A DNA stretch of 64,000 nt from Sipunculus nudus (taxonomy: Eukaryota > Annelida > Sipuncula > Golfingiida > Sipunculidae), in the NCBI GenBank assembly GCA_026874595.1, contig CM049316.1, positions 55,439,676 through 55,503,675 on the forward strand. The letters are read 5' to 3'. Positions 50,401 through 59,400 of this stretch are shown here, one piece after another. The notes beneath the pieces are model-generated. The model searched no databases. It was not told the origin of the DNA and saw only the letters and a list, made by a program, of their open reading frames with translations. How positions within the stretch are numbered: the first letter of the stretch is position 1; each line of letters starts with the position of its first letter. Position numbers and translations under genes: made by a program.

Positions 50401-53400
50401 CTTTTCTGGGGGGTACTTTGGGGTCACATAGCTCGAAGGATATGGGTAACAGAGACCTAATTTCTGGTTTCCAAGGAGATTTTTTATGGACCTCTCAGAA
50501 TCCTAAGTTACAAGGTTCTAGGTCCAGCGGTTACGATTTGTGCCTGGTTAACGGACGGACAGACGGACGACGGACAAAGAGTGATCGCTATAGCTCAGAT
50601 GACTTTCAGTCAGCTGAGCTAAAAATGGTTCAAATGATTTTCCCACTGGTTTTGAGGAAAAACATCACAGTATTTCACAAAAGTTATGAGCTTCACAAAA
50701 AAATCCAACATTTCAGCAGATTTGATCTTGAATATAAAGGTCACAGTCACCAGTTTGAGAATTCCTCTGACATGCAGATATGCATGCTTATGAATATTCA
50801 TTTCTGACATAAACTTTGTATGTAGCTATGGGACATGGCAGCTTACCACAACTCTGATCCTTAAGGTATCTTCCTTTGGTATGAACTGGTAGTGACAGAT
50901 ACCATCATCTCTCACTAACAGGACGTCCTCAGGAAAGGATTCCACCCCACTGTCTCTGGTTTCTGTCCGTTTGATGGTCACTTGCCTTCGAGGTCGCATC
51001 AGTGGTGTCTTATCATGATGTTCTGCTGCAAACTATTGAAGGAGATAATTTTGCTGATTGATATGAAAATATCTTGTTATAATTTGATATGAAAAACTAC
51101 ACTGAAAGAAAAATAAATGGTCTTAATGAAAACAAAAAAAAATTATGCACAGCTCAAAATCATTTATATTTAAGGTCATATAAAGTCTTTGATGTGTTCC
51201 ATTTCCACCTGAATTGAATAATCTTGAGACAAATAAAGGCCAAACTGGCCATGTAAATTCCAGGTCTTAAATGTCTGCTTTGTCTATCATGGCTTTTTGC
51301 TGTTTTTTCCAAGCACATACTAACCCAGTTTGAAAATGACTAAATAGCCCTTCAAAATGGTGAAGTTTATGGTAAATGCTGATAATCCTGTCTTACACCC
51401 GGTTCCATTTTTAACATACATGGTTCAAAGTCATGTAAAATATGTCAGATTACATGGTTTTCTAACACAGTTCAATAAAATAAGACACCTTTGATAGGTT
51501 TGTTTAATTCTTACTACAAGTTGAGAATGATCTTTTAAGGTTTGTAAATTACTAAATTCTCCCACAATAGAGATTTCAATGATAGATGATCTCTTACCTT
51601 AGATTCTGGAGTGAAAAAAGCTAAACACACTTGACTCACCAGCTCCTGAGCACAACCTGTCAATCGTGTGCGAGTCCTGATTATTGTATAAGGTTGTAGT
51701 TTATGATCCATGTGTCTTGACTATGTAAAAAATTTAAATAACATTTACGTTTTATTTTCACTTGTGATTTTCTTGGCTACTCACATAAATATCCACAGGC
51801 ATTCCAGGTTTAAAAGTTCGACTTCGATCTCCTAATAATCGTAACTCCACATCATTACTATACACCACTGTTATTGCTGAACCTGTTGCCGATTGTACTA
51901 AGAACCAGTCAAAAACTTCGGCTTCTACAAATATTTCATATCCTCGGACATTGTCTCTGCCAATGAGCCGTGCGATATCTTCCATACGGAAGAAGAAATC
52001 TGTGACACCAGGAAACTGTAAAGAAAAATAATATGAGTGTCAAAATATTTTGCAACAATCAAAGTTAGAAGTCATAGTACAAAACAAGTTTCTGATGAAA
52101 TAATATTTGCTTTCTGCTGTTTTAATAAATTTTACCAACATTTCAAATAAAATATGAATATAATATTATAATAATAATATACATATAATAATAAAAATGA
52201 TGTAAAAACAAACAAAAACAGAAAAAATAAAGGCAACTAATTTGAATTTGCTGAGAGTTCACTGATTTTGATGAAATTTAAATATTAATTAACAAAAGCT
52301 TAAATACATGACAGACTAAGTCACTTGTTTGTTCATAACTTAATAAATAAATGAATTAATATTGTTAAATTATGAACCAGTGGGTGTTAATGAGTTTAAG
52401 TATAATATTCACCTGAAGATAGATGGACATTCACAGAGAAAAAGCACTTTATCATTTCATTATAAGGGTTGGCATACACAGATTAAAATAATGATATCCT
52501 TAACAAAAAAAATTTTGAATCTGTATCCTCACAAATAGAGGAAACAGCAAGATTTCTCTTGTCTAGATTTTAAAGATGAGACATCATTACAAAGATGAAA
52601 TGGCAGGGTCTATAAACTTAAACAATAAACTAACCTTCTTTCACCCCCCCCCCCCCTCCCATCAGTCCCACCATAGTTCATCATCATTGTACATTAATTC
52701 ACTGTTGAACACTGCCATCTTACTTCTTTTGTAGAAATAACAGGGAGAGAGTCGAGATAAGCTTTGCTGGCACTCAATCCCTTGATGCACATAGTATGTG
52801 ATATTTCGATGCTACGTTTAACATCACATTTAACTTCCATATTCAGTATCAATGAAATAACTCAAATAAATAGATTATAAAAAATGTTATTAGGTGATTA
52901 ATCTCCATCCAAGTTATTTTTTTTTTCTCAAAGTCTGTAATCTCTTATTTATTATCAGCTAAACTACACAGAGTTGCTCAGTAAAAATGGTTCTTAACTT
53001 CTTTAACTGAATAGCTTTACAGCTGACCCAACAGTTCTTACATATCCTTCTAATATCTTAAGCAGAGTTTCCATGTACGTGTATATGTGTATGTGCATAA
53101 ATGCATGAAAAATAGGTGTGTTTCCATGTGTGCAGATATGCATAAAAGTGTGAACTGGAAAATGTACATATTTGTACAGTGGGTCAAGCAGGCCTTCCAC
53201 AAAAAGATGGTGAGGTCACTTCATTTTACCATGAATCCCTGAGTTCACACAGACCCTATGCGTGAAAATCACTCCAGGGCGAATTACTTGCATACAAGCA
53301 TATAAGCACACAAGGAAACGCTGCTTTATACCATGTAACTGTTCTAACTCCAACAACTGATCTGCCTGATTCTCAGTCATGCCATACAGTGACAGATCAC

Positions 53401-56400
53401 TGCAGAAGAAAATGTTAACACATAATGTTACTTACATATCGTGGTTCCGTCTCTATTGTCGGCCATTGGTATTCCTTGCCTGGTTCTCGTTCATTTAATG
53501 GCAACCTCACTTCCAATTTGGTTTTGCAAGTTCCTTTAACAGGCTGACCCAAACTCAAGCTAAAAAAGGTCACAGTTATATATTCAACATGGTCAGATAT
53601 CAAACAGTAAAAAGTAAAAAATTCTAAACAGTGTACCTTGAGAGATTTGACTCAAGTGAAGCAAATTTGATAGCACTTAAACTGATTTGATATGTCTTGT
53701 CAGAATGTATGTATATCTACATTTTCTGAATGACTTTCACATGTTAAACTAAACTCAAACTGGAAATGTTCCATATATTACATAACCATATACTGTTATA
53801 TGAATGAAAAGCTAAGCCTCCTTTGTGAAGGTGTCAGCTTCCTTATGAGTTATGGCCTGCCCATACCTGTTTCTTTGAATTACATCCAACTAAATTTTCA
53901 GTCTGTGGGGATTATGCTTTTCTGTATTAAAACATAAACATAAATTTTGGACTCAAATAATTCTTTACTGTATAACTTGCCAGAGATATCTGGTATTTTA
54001 AATAATAATGGTAAAACTTTTATTACCCATGCACAGTGTAACGTTACGGTCGGAGTAAGTACGAAAGATGGTGACATGTATACAACAAGTTTAAATACCT
54101 TCCATAAATGAATCACTAAGGGTTAGAAAAGGGCAAGGAAACACAACACAAAGATACTCCAGGGACAGTCTCAAGGTGTGAATCTATCTGCAAGGGTATG
54201 AGTCTTTTGCAGTGGTTGGACCTGTAGTGGCAGAGATGGAGCCGCAATAACACTCTTATTTGACCATGCCCAGGTTGGTAAATTATAATAAGATTTCCAT
54301 ATAACACATTGAAGATTGCTGTATTAATTGTCAGAAAGTTCTGATATATTCTCATCTTTCATAAAGTCAAGACTGCTTTTTAAACTTACTTGGCTGATAT
54401 GACACCTGCTATAGCATAATGGTCCTCCATGTAATGTAGCGGCATACTGACGTTCACATCAATAGCAGTCACCCCTGTACAATAAATATCCATTAATAAT
54501 GTAAAAATATATGCATACATTTTTTAATTGAGTGATGATTTTATTAAATATTCACTAACTTTAAAATGAAATTGCATTTATATAAATGATACTCTATACT
54601 GTTATAAGATTTAAACCACATATTATATTTAATATTTATTATGATAAATCAAAAGTTGTCATCCTATTATTTTAATTTCATTATGATATAATAATATTTA
54701 TATAAAATCTATCAGGAATTGTTGTTCAAACACATCATCAACATTAAAATCATATTGTAATTTACATGCTACAAAACAGTAAACTTGAAATATTCACATG
54801 TATTTACATATATCACTATTTTTCTTCAAAATGAGCTTTATCGTTAAATATGAATGATATACAGTAACTTTTGCAAAAGAACTTAACTTACAAAATTCTG
54901 TTACTTCAAACTCCTTTTCATATATGGAACCCTAAAAGAAAATATTTTGTGTGCATTTATCTTGTACATGATAACCACAAAAGTATCTTTAATCACAATT
55001 TCATATTGTCACCTTCGGTTCACTGTCAAGGTTTATTTTCAGTATATCATCAAATTTCATTCACTAAGCATGAACTGAGTTCAATTTTTAAAAGTATTTA
55101 AACCTTTTCTAACAAATGTATGTAAAGTATTTAAATTTAGAATACAGGTACTTAAATTGAACTTTTCAGGATTTAAGGATTTTTAACTGTGTACAAAACC
55201 CAGTATAATGCTCTGCCTGAGATGTGCTGCTTAATTAACTATTAAAACAATCACTTGAATTGTTGCAGGCAAAACAGAGGTGTGTAATGAACTGAAATTG
55301 AATCAAAATACAAGCTTACAAAAGCATGGACTTGAATTTTCCAGACGCCGAATGCGGGCTGATCTACAAGCTGCAACTCCATGTCCAGCACTCCTCCAGC
55401 ATTGGTCTGCATGGACAGCCATCGACGAACGACAGTGTCAGTAGCATCCTAAAATAACAATATGAGACACTAGAGTCAATTTAACAAAACAATCAAACTG
55501 CACAGAATCAGAGTCTAAGAGTATAACGCTCTGCTGGTTAGGGTTTGTGAGCATCAAAATCTGCCACCCAAAATGCACCAGGGCTTCTGAATACACCAGC
55601 TGCATATGTATAAATGTAGTGAAAGAGTAATGTGGTCTGTTCAAATATGCTGGACAAGAATTGTTTCATTGCAAATTACATAAACATTGGTGTTTTTGTT
55701 AAAGGACTTAATATAATAAGTTAGATTTGGAAGCATACACATGTGTAATGTAAACAGAAAGTGTTTCCTTGAAATGTAACAAATTTTTATTTTAAAGTTT
55801 GACAGTTGAGACAAGTAGTCCCGGCTGTCCCACAGTGCCATCCTAGAAGAGGTTTATTTTGAGGGTGAAATACAATCTCTAAAAGGATCAGGATTACTAT
55901 AGAAAACTTAAGTATTATTGTTCAGGTTCTTTACAAAATTTAATTACTCCTATAACAAAAGTGTTTATAATGTATACTTTCAAAACTATCAGAAATAGAA
56001 CTTTGAGACTTCAATAAATTACCTACTTTTACAGTTCTACTAAATATTTTATTCCATCTAATAAAGTAATCTGAAGGACTTTATAACTGAAGCCATTTAA
56101 AATGAATCAAATCTGCCAAGTCCAAATCTGCCAAATGACTGTATTTTTTAAAATATAAAAAGCTTGGATAATATATACTGACTTATATCTTACATACATG
56201 TATGGAAATTGAAAAGTTTGGTATTCTGTATATGTTTGTGTCATGACTTTGTGATTGATATTGCACATGTTCTTACCACCATGTAAATGTCCATGCTCCC
56301 ACTGCGGGACATCAAGTTGGTCTCCAAAGGCATGACACGAAACAGAACTGCCAAGAAAACAGACTTTTACTGTAGGGTATGAAATACAGTGCTGTAACAC

Positions 56401-59400
56401 AGTGTTTTATTAAAGTATAAAATCAACCATAAAATCAAGGGACCCATGGGTCATGGTGTTCAGCTGAAACTGATGATAATTTTGTTAAATCTTAGCTAGA
56501 GGAAAGGATTTAGTTCTATAGTTATATACTTAATATATCACCATCAAAAAAATTGATTAATGTCCTTGTAATTTAGTGTTGGTCATATACAAAATACAAG
56601 ATTGCTGATTAAAATTATCCTGGTTTCATTGACCTGGTTTCATGTTGAATAGATAGAGAACTTGCATACATCTGATGGCTTCAGCCTTTCTTATTTGTGC
56701 CCAAAATGTGCACTTGTTTGCCAGTGAAACAAGGCCTGTGGCACAGTCTTCCCATTAAGCCTGCACAGAGCTTATCCTGGGTTTGGGTCAACCATGAAAA
56801 CTTAAGTGCTTCTCAGATGAGATTCTCTTTACCACTGGACCACAGAAGCTGTTTGATAACATCATTTTAAAAACAAATTTAAAGCCAGCTATTCACCTAT
56901 CTTATCTGTAGAATTCATGCGATTTCTAACTTACGCATACATGTAAGTTACCTATTGGTAATTCCTGCTTAGAAATGTACTTATAACACCTCTGTGATGG
57001 ATGTATTAACCTCTTTATCTGCAAGCTGTTAGTAAACATGGTACATGCCCCAATGTTGACAAACGTAATAACCATGTAAGCCAAGATAGTCAGTTGAATA
57101 TGTGCAGAAGTTAAAAGATCACCATTTGCAAAATTCTGGGTTGCCTGATTTGCCACCAAATGGCTTTATTGTATATGTCAGGATTATTTTGGCAGAGCAT
57201 TCACCTGTTAAACAAGTGGATGTTAATAAAACAAGCAAAAGAACCAACAGACGTCAGATATTGGAATAGGCCCCTTTAAGGATTAGCTGCTACCTTTTTG
57301 TCCCTGCCTGTAGTGTGGCTTGCTCGTCTGGATGAAGACAGAACACTGCTGCAGCTCAAAGATCAATGATGTCTCATTCTCAAAAACAAACCCACCGATG
57401 CCACCGTTAATGGAACCCTCCACACGCAGCTTGTATTCACCATCAGCAGCATTGTCTGGGATCTGCAGTGTGTAAAAACAGTGTTCAAAGTATTGTTCTC
57501 ATCCTCTCAATAATGATGCCAATCTGGCCAATCATCAGGCAGAATGTGACTTAGGTATAAACACTGAAAAGATTTATAACTTGAGAACCCAGCAGTCTGG
57601 ATACACTACAAGTTGTATCAAATGTTACAAAAATCCTGGTCCAAGCAATTAACATTGGTTGCTGTCACCTAAACTGAACACTTCTGCAATAATTTTGTAA
57701 TTTTAATGAAACTACAAATGTTTTCAGTGCATGGTGGCAAAGAGAAGCTGGGGAAATACTGATTCTAACTGATGCAGTTTATATTTGACATGTTAATATT
57801 TTATGTTTGATAACACTGTTGTTCTAAAGTGTCAACAGTTTAATTGAATGTGTGGTATCCATTATTAAGGCAGCATAATCAGGAAAACCTGGATATCTAA
57901 AATAAATAAAACAGTTTTAAATCCGTATAGACCCCACAGAGTAAACATTATTTTAAACCTTGTACATTGTTATTTCTGATGATATACTTATATATTTTTG
58001 GAACTTTACATCAATTTTCAAATAGAATTTAAACATTTTGAATTTTAAAAAATATTTTGTAATGGTACCTATCTTAAATACCGATGAATAGCAGAACCCT
58101 TTTCGTGGGCTAATTTTAAACTACATGAAAATATATAAAAACACTTTTTTTTTGTTTTTCCTCTTCTGTTTGTCTTTCTTGTTGAAAATCAAATTTAAAA
58201 TTTTTATTAATTAAAATTCAAAAGTTAAGTTTTGATGAACTTAGTCCACTAAAAGTTGCCTATTGATACTGGATTTTTAAAATGGTATACCTTTTGAAAA
58301 CTAAAAAAATTTCAAAATATTAAAATATCATGAGAAAAAAAAAGAAAAATTGAAAAATATTTACCAGAAAGAACAATAGCTATACCAAGTTTCAAATAAT
58401 GTATACTTTATGGGGTCTTTTATGAATCCAAAAACAATTTGTAGATTGAATTACATAGTAGAGACTGTACATTTGCAGAATCAAAATAATAATAGAGAAA
58501 TACTGATAACAATCAATTCCATTGGCAAGAGATAAGTAGGTTTTCTGTGGCTAACAAATGGTATCTCCACATCACATCAGATTAAAGAATGACTGTTATT
58601 TGAGCAATGACCAATAATAAGAGAAATCTGAGAGCGGTTAGGCAAGAAAAATTAAAAGGTATGGTTCTCAGGCACCACATGCATCAATTTTAACCCCCCC
58701 CCCCCATCAATTTTTGTTTTGATTTTCAATGGAAACTCACCATTTTTGAGCTCCAGCTGCTTGGACATTTCTTTCAAGAAGATAAAATAATACAATTTTG
58801 ATAAGAGTTCCTTTGTTATGTATTGCTTTTTCCTGTTTAGCAAAACAATTATGATATAACCCTGTTTTTTGATGATCACATGAAATTTTTATGGAAATAT
58901 ACAAAAAAAAAGTAAATAAAAAAAAAAATGCCCTCCCTCATTGATTTCTGAAAAAAAAGTGCCACAGAACCAACGCTTTTTTTTTGCCTTACAATTGTTC
59001 ACATGTTCAGCTCAAATTATGTGAGCCTGTTGAACTCAGTGCCAAAATAACTGAAAGTCATTTTATTCATATTTCTATAAATTCGATTTAATTCAGATAC
59101 CAAAAATTTTCCTATTAATTCCAGTTCAATTCAAATATCTTTCTCTTCAGTTGTGATTAAATTCAAATATATGAACGGCAATGTCAGTTTAATTCAATTC
59201 TAGTTCATCAAATCTTTCTTTCCAATCAGATTTGATTCAATTCCCATTCATATAATATTAACTTTAATTATATTTTACTTCATTCCCATTCATACAATCT
59301 TCCTTTCAATTCAATTTAAATCCCATTCATGCAATATTTACTACAAATCAAATTCAGTTCAATTCTAATTCATATAATCTTCTTTAAATCAAGTTCATAT

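Larger units (their letters stand above)
53560..55319. other. Introns 7, 6 and 5, nothing recognised
   Basis: Except for exons 7 (54390-54474) and 6 (54892-54931), AT-rich unique sequence. Confidence 0.5.

Noticed and set aside
49021-50807. Series of similar ORFs (FCIKFSI..., GGATSLQ...)
   Set aside because: They recur with the core units of the tandem-repeat element and are interrupted in most units.
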